A stretch of DNA of 34,643 nucleotides. Source: Gammaproteobacteria bacterium (lineage in GTDB: Bacteria > Pseudomonadota > Gammaproteobacteria > Steroidobacterales > GCA-2729495). The stretch covers positions 1 to 34,643 of the forward strand of contig RFHQ01000164.1 in NCBI GenBank assembly GCA_003695765.1. Reading direction: 5' to 3'. Below the pieces are notes generated by a model, which made no database searches, had not been told where the DNA came from, and saw nothing but the letters and a program-made list of their open reading frames with translations. Below, piece by piece: positions 1-9,432 of the stretch (the stretch's first letter is position 1; every line of letters starts with the position of its first letter). The position numbers and the translations under genes were made by a program.

Positions 1-28
1 CCGCCGGGCCGGCCTGCACTCAAGGTGG

Positions 29-1082
<1,054 letters not shown>

Positions 1083-2983
1083 CGGCTTCGCTCAGCGGTG
1101 CCAGGCTGACGAGGCGCCCGCCGCTGATCCGCGCCCAGTGCAGGCGGCGGTGGATGCGCCCGTCGGCCGCGAGATACAGGCGCCCGGCCGCGCCGGCCAG
1201 TTCCGCGCCATTGGCCAGCGTGCCGCCGGCCAGTTCGGGCAGCAGCCGCCAGGCATCGAAGCCCATGGCATGCAGCCGCGCCCGCGCCTCGGCGTCCTGC
1301 GGCCAGAACTCGGCCAGCACCGCCCGCGCCCGCGCCTGTTCGCCGCTCGGTGATACCAGCCACGGCAGTTCCGGCAGCAGGATGCCGTTGAGGTCCGAGT
1401 TGTTGCGCGAGCCTTCGCGCCAGATCGCCGTCGTCGCATAGGTCGGGACATCGCCGGCGTAGTAGAACTTCAGTTGCGGCCGGATCAGCTTGCCGGCATC
1501 CGGGCTCGCGATCAGGAAGATTAGGTCGATGTCGGCCCGCCGGCGAGGCTCGAAACCGAGTTCCGTGCGCAGATTTGCAGCCAGGCGCGCGTGCCGGGCC
1601 TCGCTCTCGTTGATCAGCAGCAGGTCCTTGATGGTCGCGGAGAAGTCCGTCGCCCGCGGGTCGTAGAAACGATAGGCAAGAATGCGTCCACCGCGGCCCT
1701 CATAGCTGGCGGCGAAGCTGTTCAGCAAGCGCCGCCCGAAGGCATTGTTCGGCGCGAGCACCAGCGCCCGCCATTGCTGCAACTCGATCGCACGCTCGGC
1801 CACGGCCTGGGCCTCGTCCTCCGGCGCCAGGGCGAACTGGTAGAAGGCCGCCGGCGCCGGCTGTTCGTCCGGCAGGTAGTTCAGTGCCAGCGTCGGCAGG
1901 CTGCTACCGGCACCGGCCAGCGCCTGCACCGACCGCTTCAGCAGCGGGCCGACGACGAATTGCGCGCCGTCCGCGAGCGCCTGATGGCTGGCAGCCAGCA
2001 CGCCGAGCGCTTCGACATCGTAGACCCTGATCACCGGTCGCGGCACCTCGAGGCCGCCCGCCGCGTAGTGTGCTGCGAGAAATCCCTCGCGCAGCGCTCT
2101 GCCGGCCGCCGCCTGCCGCCCGGACAGCGGCAGCAGCAAGGCGACGCGCTGTGGCATCTCGGCGATGCCGACGTAGTCACGCAGCAGCCGCGGCAGCAGC
2201 ACGCGGGCCGCCGGATGATTTGGATGGCGGCTCTGCCAGCCGAGCAGGGCGAGGTTCAGGCCGGCCTGGCTGTCGCGGCGGGCCGCGGCGATGTAGCCGA
2301 GCCGCAGCCAGCCGGCCACGATCGGGTCATCCTCCGCCTCGGCCATTTCCGGTGTGATGCCGTCACCGAAGCGCTGATAGGCGGCCCACAGGGCCGCCTG
2401 GTTCTCGGCAATGGCCGCCGGGTCTTCCAGCCAGACCTCGCGTTCCAGGTAGGCGCGGGTCGCCCCGGCCGGATCTCCGACCCGGAACAGGGCCTCGGCG
2501 CGGATCCGGGCCAGTTCGGCGGCGGCGCCGGGCTTGGACGTGGCCGGCGCCAGCGCGAGGATCTCCAGCGCCCGTTCCGGCTCGCCGCTGGCGACAGCGA
2601 CGTCGGCCGCGACCTGGGCCCAGCCGAGCCGGTTGGCCGCGGCCACCGGCTCGGGCAGGCCGTCGAGGATCGCCCGGGCGGCGCCGACGCGGCCGGCGAG
2701 GCGCCGTTCCCGCGCCGCGAGGATCAGGTAGCGTTCGCGCTCGGGGCCACGAGCGGCCTGCGCGAGCGCGAGGAAGGCCTCGGCCGCGTCGTCGTGACGT
2801 TGCTGATTGGCCAGGGCCTCGGCGCGGGCGCGCTCGGCGGCCCCGCGTTCCGGCCGCTGCAGCGGTTCGCAGGCGGCGAGCAAGGCCAGCAGCAGCCACA
2901 GCGCCACCGGCAGTCGCAGGCGCCGGAGGCGCGGCTCGCGCGGTATGCTGTCGCTGACTGTCACTGGCTGTTGACGGGAATCC

Positions 2984-3826
2984 ATGCCGCCGCTCGAAGC
3001 TGCCCTGTACGTGGTCGCCACGCCCATCGGGAATCTCGCGGACCTGGGCGCCCGCGCGCGCGACGTGCTGGCCGGCGCCGATTGGCTGGCGGTGGAGGAT
3101 ACTCGGCGCACCGGCCAATTGCTAACGAGCCTGGGGCTCAGCAAGCGCATGCGCTCGCTGCACGAGCACAATGAAGCGGCGCGTGTGCCGGAACTGCTGG
3201 GGCGCCTGGCCGCCGGCGAGAGCGTGGCGCTGCTCAGTGACGCGGGGACGCCGCTGGTCAGCGATCCCGGTTACCGGCTGGTCAGCGCCGCCGCGGCCGA
3301 GGGCCTGCCGGTGATCCCGGTGCCTGGCCCCTGCGCGGCGATCGCGGCCCTGTCCGTGGCCGGCCTGCCGACCGACAGTTTCTACTTCGCCGGCTTCCTG
3401 CCGGCGCGCGCGGCCGCCCGCCGGCGGCGCTTGCAGGCGCTGGCCGGCGAGCGCGCGACCCTGGTGTTCTACGAGACGGCGCGCCGCATCGATGCGAGCC
3501 TCGCGGCGCTGGCCGACGAGTTCGGCGGCGACCGGCCGGCCGTGCTCTGCCGCGAACTGAGCAAGCGCCATGAGACGATCTACCGCGGCAGTCTGGCGAG
3601 CTTGCCCGCCTTGCTGGCGGCCGACCCGGGCGGGCACCGTGGCGAAATGACGCTGGTCGTCGGCGGGGCGCCGGCCGCGGCGGCGGCCGAGGCGGAATTG
3701 CGACGGGTCTTCGGGATCCTGGCCGGCGAGTTGCCGCCGGCCCGGGCCGCGAGCCTCGCCGCGCGGATCGCCGGCGGCCGGCGGGCCGACGCCTATCGGC
3801 TCGCGGGCTTGCAGGACGAGGACTGA
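2984..3826 (+). CDS. rsmI: 16S rRNA (cytidine1402-2'-O)-methyltransferase RsmI
   Basis: A 280-residue SAM-dependent tetrapyrrole-methylase-fold enzyme (E. coli RsmI has 286) that 2'-O-methylates C1402 in the ribosomal P site. RsmH, encoded just downstream, methylates the base of the same nucleotide. Motifs in order: VATPIGNLADL (11-21), EDTR (38-41), HEHNE, SDAGTPLVSDPG and the GPC motif of the SAM pocket. It starts at ATG 2984, back to back with lpoA. A TATGCT at 2944-2949 could be a -10 element inside the lpoA signal-peptide codons, but no matching -35 is visible. Its stop lies inside the rnpB promoter spacer. Confidence 0.95.
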   Translation: MPPLEAALYVVATPIGNLADLGARARDVLAGADWLAVEDTRRTGQLLTSLGLSKRMRSLHEHNEAARVPELLGRLAAGESVALLSDAGTPLVSDPGYRLVSAAAAEGLPVIPVPGPCAAIAALSVAGLPTDSFYFAGFLPARAAARRRRLQALAGERATLVFYETARRIDASLAALADEFGGDRPAVLCRELSKRHETIYRGSLASLPALLAADPGGHRGEMTLVVGGAPAAAAAEAELRRVFGILAGELPPARAASLAARIAGGRRADAYRLAGLQDED

Positions 3827-3837
3827 AGCCATAGATT
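3809..3837 (+). promoter_or_regulatory. Sigma70 promoter of rnpB
   Basis: TTGCAG (3809-3814), a 17-base spacer and TAGATT (3832-3837) lie across the last codons of rsmI. Seven bases after the -10 comes G3845, exactly where the P1 helix of RNase P RNA begins, so promoter and RNA start support each other. Confidence 0.75.
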
Positions 3838-3844
3838 GGTCGCT

Positions 3845-4217
3845 GGAGCCGGCCAGGCAGTCGCTCGCCGCATGGCGGCGGGAGGAAAGTCCGGGCTCCG
3901 GCGGACAGGGTGCCAGGTAACGCCTGGGGGGCGCGAGCCCACGGAAAGTGCCACAGAAAACAGACCGCCGGCGCCGCTGTGCGGCGCAGGCAAGGGTGAA
4001 AAGGTGCGGTAAGAGCGCACCGCGCGGGTGGTAACACGCCGCGGCACGGTAAACCCCACCCGGAGCAAGACCAAATAGGGGAGCAGGCGACGGGCGCGAG
4101 CCCGGCGCACCGGTGTCCGCCCGGGCTCCCGGGTAGGTCGCAAGAGGCCGCCGGCGACGGTGGTCCCAGATGAATGGCTGCCCCCGACAGAACCCGGCTT
4201 ATCGGCCGGCTCCATTT
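3845..4217 (+). ncRNA. rnpB: RNase P RNA, bacterial class A (M1 RNA)
   Basis: The catalytic RNA subunit of RNase P, which matures tRNA 5' ends. Hallmarks seen: GAGGAAAGTCCGGGCTCC (3892-3909), the GCCAGGTAACGCCTGG segment, GTAAGAGCGCACCG, CACCCGGAGCAAGACC, AAATAGGG and the closing ACAGAACCCGGCTTATCGG. P1 is a perfect ten-pair helix between GGAGCCGGCC (3845-3854) and GGCCGGCTCC (4204-4213), which fixes both ends to within a few bases. Position between rsmI and mraZ is common in gammaproteobacteria. Open reading frames across it on either strand are not genes. Confidence 0.97.
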
Positions 4218-4230
4218 CAGATCCAGGCCG

Positions 4231-4256
4231 GCGGCCGCCCCGCGCGGGGCGGCCGC
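4231..4256 (+). terminator. GC-only hairpin after rnpB, possible terminator or processing element
   Basis: A perfect 26-base palindrome with arms of up to 13 bases. It lies 14 bases past the end of rnpB and has no T-run, so it is not a classical intrinsic terminator. It may protect or pause the rnpB 3' end before RNase processing. Confidence 0.45.
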
Positions 4257-4441
4257 GCGGCCCCCATCGCCCGGCACCGGCCGGCCGGCGATGCGGCTGG
4301 CAGGGACGCCGGCTCAATATCACCTGAAGTAGCCCCTCTAAGCTGCTGATATCTGTTGGCCAAAAGTCCCTGCAGCGACCGGAAAACACCGGTAGGAGGT
4401 GGATAAGTTGCTGTGCGGAAAGAATTTAATGGCGAATTCGG
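4257..4441. other. Non-coding stretch upstream of the dcw promoter
   Basis: No convincing gene. It is less GC-rich than its surroundings. A small dyad ACCGG-N6-CCGGT lies at 4378-4393, and an A/T-rich patch (about 4419-4440) abuts the -35 box of the mraZ promoter, where an UP element would lie. I see nothing else of note. Confidence 0.5.
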
Positions 4442-4470
4442 TTGACGTCCTCCAGCCCGCTACCTATAGT
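4442..4470 (+). promoter_or_regulatory. Sigma70 promoter of the dcw cluster (Pmra)
   Basis: TTGACG (4442-4447), exactly 17 bases, then TATAGT (4465-4470), five of six matches to consensus in each box. It is the best sigma70 promoter in the window. Transcription should start near 4477, at the edge of the MraZ boxes, giving a leader of about 45 bases. Confidence 0.85.
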
Positions 4471-4479
4471 GTCGAGAAG

Positions 4480-4504
4480 TGGAAAAAAGTGGGAGGAGAT
4501 GGGC
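4480..4504 (+). promoter_or_regulatory. MraZ operator: three direct repeats
   Basis: TGGAA (4480-4484), TGGGA (4490-4494) and TGGGC (4500-4504) are separated by five bases each, one per helical turn. Known E. coli MraZ boxes are TGGGN repeats with five-base spacing; the first copy here deviates by one base. The site lies just downstream of the predicted start, so bound MraZ would block promoter clearance (autorepression). Confidence 0.8.
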
Positions 4505-4522
4505 TAACTTGTCCAGGTTGGC

Positions 4523-4969
4523 ATGTTTCGTGGGGCAACCAAAGTCACGCTCGACGCGAAGGGCAGGGTCGCGATCCCGGTACGTTACCGGGAGCGTCTC
4601 AAGGCCCGTTGCGACGGGCAATTGGTCTGCACCGTCGACCAGGACTACTGCCTGCTTCTCTATCCCCTGCCCGAATGGGAGGAGATCGAGCGCAAGCTCA
4701 TGCGGCTGTCGAGTTTTCAGCCGCGCGTCCGGCGATTGCAGCGCCTGATGGTCGGTCATGCGTCGGAAATCGACATGGACGGCCACGGGCGGGTGCTGAT
4801 CCCGCGCGAGTTGCGCGAATTCGCCAGCCTGGATCGCCAGGCCATCCTGATCGGACAGGGCAACAAGTTCGAGCTCTGGGACGAGAGTCGCTGGAACGAG
4901 AAACGGGACGAGTGGCTGTCGGCGAGCGACCAGGACCTGCCGGCCGATCTCGAATCGCTGTCGCTCTAG
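4523..4969 (+). CDS. mraZ: MraZ transcriptional regulator of the dcw cluster
   Basis: A 148-residue DNA-binding protein with two tandem SpoVT/AbrB-like halves, each carrying the family DxxGR motif: DAKGR (11-15) and DGHGR (86-90). Known role: it forms a ring-shaped oligomer that binds TGGGN repeats and represses its own dcw promoter; the repeats are present at 4480-4504. The start MFRGAT matches E. coli. The Shine-Dalgarno is weak (AGG at 4515-4517), which would keep translation low; the stronger GGAGG within the operator is too far upstream. Length and C-terminus (SLSL) are typical. First gene of the long plus-strand operon. Confidence 0.96.
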   Translation: MFRGATKVTLDAKGRVAIPVRYRERLKARCDGQLVCTVDQDYCLLLYPLPEWEEIERKLMRLSSFQPRVRRLQRLMVGHASEIDMDGHGRVLIPRELREFASLDRQAILIGQGNKFELWDESRWNEKRDEWLSASDQDLPADLESLSL

Positions 4970-5025
4970 CGGTCGCCCGGAGTATTGACGACAACGCGTC
5001 CTCGTAACGGTCGGGGAGCGGCGGG

Positions 5026-5946
5026 GTGGAGCAGCATGTTCCCGTCTTGCGGGAGGAAGTGGTTGAGCAGCTGGCCATTCGGCCGGATGGCCTGTATGTG
5101 GATGCGAGCTTCGGCCGCGGCGGTCACAGCCGCGCGATCCTCGAGCGGCTCGGCCCCGGCGGCTGCCTGCTGGCGATCGACCGCGATCCGGACGCGGTGC
5201 GCGCCGCCCGCCGACTGGCTGCCGCGGAGCCGCGGATGCTGACCGCGCAGAGCCGCTTTTCGGAGCTACGCGGCTGTGTCGCCGAGCACTTCGGCGACGC
5301 GCGCGTGCAGGGCATTCTGCTGGATCTCGGCGTGTCGTCACCGCAGCTCGACGATCCGCAACGCGGTTTCAGTTTCCTGCGTGAGGGCCCGCTGGACATG
5401 CGCATGACCCCGGGCGAAGGCCAGAGCGCTGCCGATTGGCTGGCCACCGCCGAGGAAAGCGAGATCGCGCGCGTGCTGCGGCGGCTCGGCGAAGAACCGG
5501 CGGCCCGGCGGATCGCGCGGGCGATCTGCGAGCGGCGCGAGGAACGGCCGATCGAGACGACGACGGAGCTCGCGGAACTCATCGCCGCCTGTGTGCCGGC
5601 GCGGCCGGGGCGTCACCCGGCGACCCGCGCATTCCAGGCGATTCGCATGCACATCAATCGCGAACTGGAAGAACTGGAGCAGGCGCTGGAGGCGGCGCTG
5701 GACCTGCTAGACCATGGCGGCCGGCTGTGCGTGATCAGTTTCCATTCGCTGGAGGACCGGCTGGTCAAGCGCTTCCTGCGCGATCACTCGCGCATCGACC
5801 CGGCGCTCGCCGATCTGCCGGTCGTACCGCCGGCGGCTCGACCGAAACTGCGCCGGCCGGCACACGCGATCCGGCCGACGGCCGCCGAAGTCGCCGCCAA
5901 TCCTCGGGCGCGCAGCGCCACGCTGCGGACCGGAGAACGGCTGTGA
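5026..5946 (+). CDS. rsmH: 16S rRNA (cytosine1402-N4)-methyltransferase RsmH (MraW)
   Basis: A 306-residue class I methyltransferase. It methylates N4 of C1402, partner modification to RsmI. SAM-binding motifs FGRGGHS (29-35) and AIDRDP (50-55) are intact, as are DLGVSSPQLDD (100-110), the PLDMRM segment and SFHSLEDRLVKRF near 240. Start is a GTG with GGGGAG about nine bases upstream; an ATG start is not available without cutting the conserved N-terminus. It follows mraZ after 56 bases, and its TGA overlaps the GTG of ftsL. Confidence 0.96.
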   Translation: MEQHVPVLREEVVEQLAIRPDGLYVDASFGRGGHSRAILERLGPGGCLLAIDRDPDAVRAARRLAAAEPRMLTAQSRFSELRGCVAEHFGDARVQGILLDLGVSSPQLDDPQRGFSFLREGPLDMRMTPGEGQSAADWLATAEESEIARVLRRLGEEPAARRIARAICERREERPIETTTELAELIAACVPARPGRHPATRAFQAIRMHINRELEELEQALEAALDLLDHGGRLCVISFHSLEDRLVKRFLRDHSRIDPALADLPVVPPAARPKLRRPAHAIRPTAAEVAANPRARSATLRTGERL

Positions 5947-6215
5947 ACGGCCTGCGACACTGGCCGGAGATCCTGCTGGCGGTTGCGGTCATCGTCTCCG
6001 CCGTGGCCGTCGTCTATGCCAGGCACCAATCGCGCCAGTTGTTCACCGAATTGCAGGGCCTGATTGCGGAACGTGATGCACTGGAAGTGACCTGGGGGCA
6101 GTTGCGCATCGAGCACGGCACCTGGTCGAACCACGCGCGGGTCGAAAAACTGGCCCGCGAACGGATGGGCATGGTGGAACCGTCGCCGGCAGACATCCGG
6201 CTGGTGCAGCCATGA
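5943..6215 (+). CDS. ftsL: Cell division protein FtsL
   Basis: A 90-residue bitopic membrane protein beginning at a GTG overlapping the rsmH stop (GTGA). A short cytoplasmic N-terminus, one transmembrane helix (about 9-26) and a periplasmic helical region with coiled-coil heptads (about 30-60) are followed by the family signature ARVEKLARERMGM (65-77). In the divisome FtsL forms FtsQLB with FtsB and FtsQ and activates FtsW/FtsI. FtsB is not encoded here. The gene is hidden within a longer overlapping frame; size, position and signature make the start secure. It overlaps ftsI by ATGA. Confidence 0.93.
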   Translation: MNGLRHWPEILLAVAVIVSAVAVVYARHQSRQLFTELQGLIAERDALEVTWGQLRIEHGTWSNHARVEKLARERMGMVEPSPADIRLVQP

Positions 6216-7939
6216 AACGCCGGCGGCGGCCGGCGGCTGTGCTGCCCGGTTTTGGCTGGCGCAGTTCATTGGTGGCGGGCCTGCTGGGGCTGGCCGGCCT
6301 CGCACTGGGCCTGCGCGCGGTGCAGTTGCAGGTCTTCGAAAAGGCGTTTCTGCTCGAGCAGGCGGCCGCGCGGCACGTGCGCGTCGCGCGGGTGTCGGCG
6401 CACCGCGGCGCGATCACCGATCGCCATGGAGAGGTATTGGCCGTGAGCACGCCGGTGGACAGCATCTGGGCGAATCCGCGCGAGTTGGCGGGCGCGCCGG
6501 ATCGGATCCCGGCGCTCGCCGCGGCGCTCGAACTGGATGCGGCCGAACTGGCCAGGCGCGTGGCCCGCAACGCCGGCCGGGAATTCATGTACCTGCGCCG
6601 GCACATGAACCCGGCCGATGCGGCGCGGGTCGCGGCGCTGGAGATCCCGGGCGTCGATCGCCTGCGCGAGTATCGGCGCTATTACCCGGCCGGCGAGGTC
6701 GTCGCGCACCTGATCGGCTTCACCGACGTCGACGACCACGGCCAGGAAGGCCTGGAACTGGCCTTCGACCAGTGGCTGGCTGGCCGGCCGGGCCGCAAGA
6801 AGGTCCTGAAGGATCGTCTCGGGCGCGTGATCGAGGACCTGGAGGCGCTGGAGGAGCCGAGACCCGGCCGCGATCTGCGCAGTGCCATCGACCTGCGCAT
6901 CCAGTACCTCGCCTACCGGGAACTGAAGGCCGCCGTCAGCCGCCACCGGGCCAGCGCCGGCTCGGTAGTCGTGCTGGACGTCGCCAGCGGCGAAGTGCTC
7001 GCGATGGCCAATCAGCCGGCCTACAACCCGAACGACCGCAGCCAGCTATCGGCGCGGCGCTACCGGAACCGGGCGATCACCGATATCTTCGAGCCCGGCT
7101 CGACACTGAAGCCGCTGGTCGTCGCGGCCGCGCTGGAGAGCGGCGCCTACCGGCCGGACAGTCAGGTCGACACCAACCCCGGCTTCATCCAGGTCGGTTC
7201 CAAGCTGATCGAGGACGAGCACAACCTCGGCCGCATCGGCCTCGCGACGCTGCTGGCGCGGTCCAGCAACGTGGGCGCGACCAAGCTGGCGATGTCTCTG
7301 GAGCCGGAGCAGCTCTACGAGGTGCTGTCGGCCTTCGGCCTCGGCCGGCCGACCGCCAGCGGCTTTCCCGGTGAGTCCGGCGGCCTGCTGAGCCATTACA
7401 GCAACTGGCGGCCGATCAGCCAGGCGACGCTGGCCTACGGCTACGGCATCTCGATGACCGCGTTGCAGCTCGCGCAGGCCTACGCGGTCTTCGCGGCCGA
7501 CGGGCTGCTGCGGCCGGTGTCGCTGATCGCCGTCGGCGAGCCGCCGATTCCGCGGCGCGTCGTCAGCGCCGAGACCGCGCGCGCCGTGCGCCTGATGCTC
7601 GAGGAAGTAGTGACGCCGGAGGGCACCGGCAGCCGCGCCGCGGTGCGCGGTTACCGCATCGCCGGCAAGACCGGCACGGCGCGCAAGTTTGCCGGTGGCG
7701 GCTATGCCGAGGATCGCTACACCGCCGTATTCGCCGGCATCGCGCCGGCCAGCCGGCCGCGGCTCGCGATCGCCGTGGTCATCGACGACCCGTCGGCCGG
7801 CGAGTATTACGGCGGCACGGTGGCCGCGCCGGTATTCGCCGAAATCGCGGCCGGCGCACTGCGCCTGCTCGCGGTGCCGCCCGACGAGCCGCCGGCGCCC
7901 GATGGCGCCCGCGGCGCCTTGCTCGCGAGGGGACCATGA
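6212..7939 (+). CDS. ftsI: Septal peptidoglycan transpeptidase FtsI (PBP3)
   Basis: A 575-residue class B penicillin-binding protein (E. coli 588). Order: short cytoplasmic tail, one transmembrane helix (about 18-38), a dimerisation/pedestal domain starting at the RGAITDRHG motif, then the transpeptidase domain. The three active-site motifs are complete: S297-T-L-K with nucleophile Ser297, S351-S-N and K486-T-G. It crosslinks septal wall in complex with FtsW. No maturation extension beyond a short Pro/Ala tail. Translationally coupled on both sides by ATGA overlaps. Confidence 0.96.
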   Translation: MKRRRRPAAVLPGFGWRSSLVAGLLGLAGLALGLRAVQLQVFEKAFLLEQAAARHVRVARVSAHRGAITDRHGEVLAVSTPVDSIWANPRELAGAPDRIPALAAALELDAAELARRVARNAGREFMYLRRHMNPADAARVAALEIPGVDRLREYRRYYPAGEVVAHLIGFTDVDDHGQEGLELAFDQWLAGRPGRKKVLKDRLGRVIEDLEALEEPRPGRDLRSAIDLRIQYLAYRELKAAVSRHRASAGSVVVLDVASGEVLAMANQPAYNPNDRSQLSARRYRNRAITDIFEPGSTLKPLVVAAALESGAYRPDSQVDTNPGFIQVGSKLIEDEHNLGRIGLATLLARSSNVGATKLAMSLEPEQLYEVLSAFGLGRPTASGFPGESGGLLSHYSNWRPISQATLAYGYGISMTALQLAQAYAVFAADGLLRPVSLIAVGEPPIPRRVVSAETARAVRLMLEEVVTPEGTGSRAAVRGYRIAGKTGTARKFAGGGYAEDRYTAVFAGIAPASRPRLAIAVVIDDPSAGEYYGGTVAAPVFAEIAAGALRLLAVPPDEPPAPDGARGALLARGP

Positions 7940-9432
7940 GCGCCAGGGTCATGGATCTCGCCGATCTGTTGGCCGGCATCGCTCCGGTCGGCGCCGGCAC
8001 GCAGGTGCGCGGCCTGGCCTGCGACAGCCGCCGCGTCCGGCCCGGCAGCCTGTTCCTCGCCTGCCGCGGCGCGCGCGGCCACGGGCTGGACCATCTGCAG
8101 GAGGCGCTGGCCGCCGGCGCGAGCGCGGTCGCCTGGGAGCCGGCCGGCGCCGTGGCCGCACCGGTGCTGCCGGCGGGGGTCACGGGGGTCGCCGTGCCGG
8201 CGCTGTCGTCCCGGCTCGCCGAGCTGGCGAACCGTTACTACGCGAGCCCGTCGGCGCGCCTGGCGCTGGCCGGCGTCACCGGCACCAACGGCAAGACCAC
8301 GACCGCGTGGCTGGTCGCGCAGGCGCTCGCCCGGCTCGGTGCCGATGCGGCCTACCTCGGCACTCTCGGCTACGGCCGCCTCGGCTCGCTGGCCGACAGC
8401 GATCTGACCACGCCCGATTGTGTGGAGTTCAACCGGCGGCTGGACGAACTCGCGGCCGCCGGGGTCACGCACGCAGTCAGCGAGGTCTCGTCCCACGCGC
8501 TCGACCAGGGCCGGGTCGACGGCTTGCGCTTCGCGGTCGCGGCGCTGACCAACCTGAGCCGCGATCACCTCGATTACCACGGGAGCCTGGAGGCCTATGC
8601 CGCGGCCAAGGCGCGGCTCTTCGTCGACTGCCGTCCGGCGCGCATGGTGATCAACGTGGGCGACGAGTTCGGCCGCGAGCTGCTCGCACGCTTGCCCACC
8701 GGCGCCGACGCGCTGACGGTCGCGCTGCTGGACACGGCCGGCGGCGATCGGCCGGCGCGCCTCGAAGGCCGGCTGCTGGCCGCGCATCGCGACGGTCTGG
8801 GGCTGGCGATCGACGGCGACTTCGGACGCGCGCAGCTGGCCAGCCCGCTCTGGGGACGCCACAACGCCGAGAACCTGGTCGTCGCGCTGGGCATCCTGCT
8901 GGCCATTGATTACCCGCTGGCACGAGCGGCCGCGGCGTTGGCCACGGCCGTGGCACCGCCGGGGCGGCTGCAACGGCTGACAGCCGCGCCGGACCGCCCG
9001 GCGGTGTTCGTCGATTTCGCGCATACACCGGCGGCCCTGCGCAGTGCGCTGAGCGCGATCCGGGAGCACTGCGCCGGGCAGGTCTGGTGCGTGTTCGGCT
9101 GCGGCGGCGAGCGCGATCGCGGCAAGCGTGCCGAAATGGCGGCCGTGGCCGAACGCCTCGCCGACCGGGTCGTCGTGACCGACGACAACCCGCGCGGTGA
9201 GGATCCGGCGCGGATCGTCGCCGACATCCTGGCCGGATTCAGCAATGGCGCCGGCGTCGACGTCCTGCGCGACCGCGGCGCCGCGATCGCGCGCGCGATC
9301 GGGTCGGCGGCCGCCGGCGATGCGGTGCTGATCGCCGGCAAGGGCCACGAGACACGCCAGCTGCAGGCCAGCGGCAGCCGCGAATTCTCCGACGCCAGGG
9401 CCGCGCTGGCCGCGCTCGGGCAGGTGGAATGA
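7936..9432 (+). CDS. murE: UDP-MurNAc-L-Ala-D-Glu:meso-diaminopimelate ligase MurE
   Basis: A 498-residue cytoplasmic ATP-dependent ligase adding the third stem-peptide residue. The Mur ligase P-loop GVTGTNGKTT is at 113-122, the carbamylated lysine is K225 and the substrate motif DNPR is at 417-420, which in characterised MurE enzymes selects meso-DAP over lysine. The wall is therefore predicted to be the usual Gram-negative A1-gamma type. An in-frame ATG five codons downstream is an alternative start. Overlaps ftsI and murF by ATGA. Confidence 0.96.
   Translation: MSARVMDLADLLAGIAPVGAGTQVRGLACDSRRVRPGSLFLACRGARGHGLDHLQEALAAGASAVAWEPAGAVAAPVLPAGVTGVAVPALSSRLAELANRYYASPSARLALAGVTGTNGKTTTAWLVAQALARLGADAAYLGTLGYGRLGSLADSDLTTPDCVEFNRRLDELAAAGVTHAVSEVSSHALDQGRVDGLRFAVAALTNLSRDHLDYHGSLEAYAAAKARLFVDCRPARMVINVGDEFGRELLARLPTGADALTVALLDTAGGDRPARLEGRLLAAHRDGLGLAIDGDFGRAQLASPLWGRHNAENLVVALGILLAIDYPLARAAAALATAVAPPGRLQRLTAAPDRPAVFVDFAHTPAALRSALSAIREHCAGQVWCVFGCGGERDRGKRAEMAAVAERLADRVVVTDDNPRGEDPARIVADILAGFSNGAGVDVLRDRGAAIARAIGSAAAGDAVLIAGKGHETRQLQASGSREFSDARAALAALGQVE

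Noticed and set aside
3282-4389. Open frames antisense to rnpB
   Set aside because: RNase P RNA is certain here; frames across it are a known source of false hypothetical proteins.
4499-4507. Mini open frame ATG GGC TAA inside the MraZ boxes, next to GGAGG
   Set aside because: The spacing from GGAGG to the ATG is only two bases and the sequence is explained by the operator repeats.
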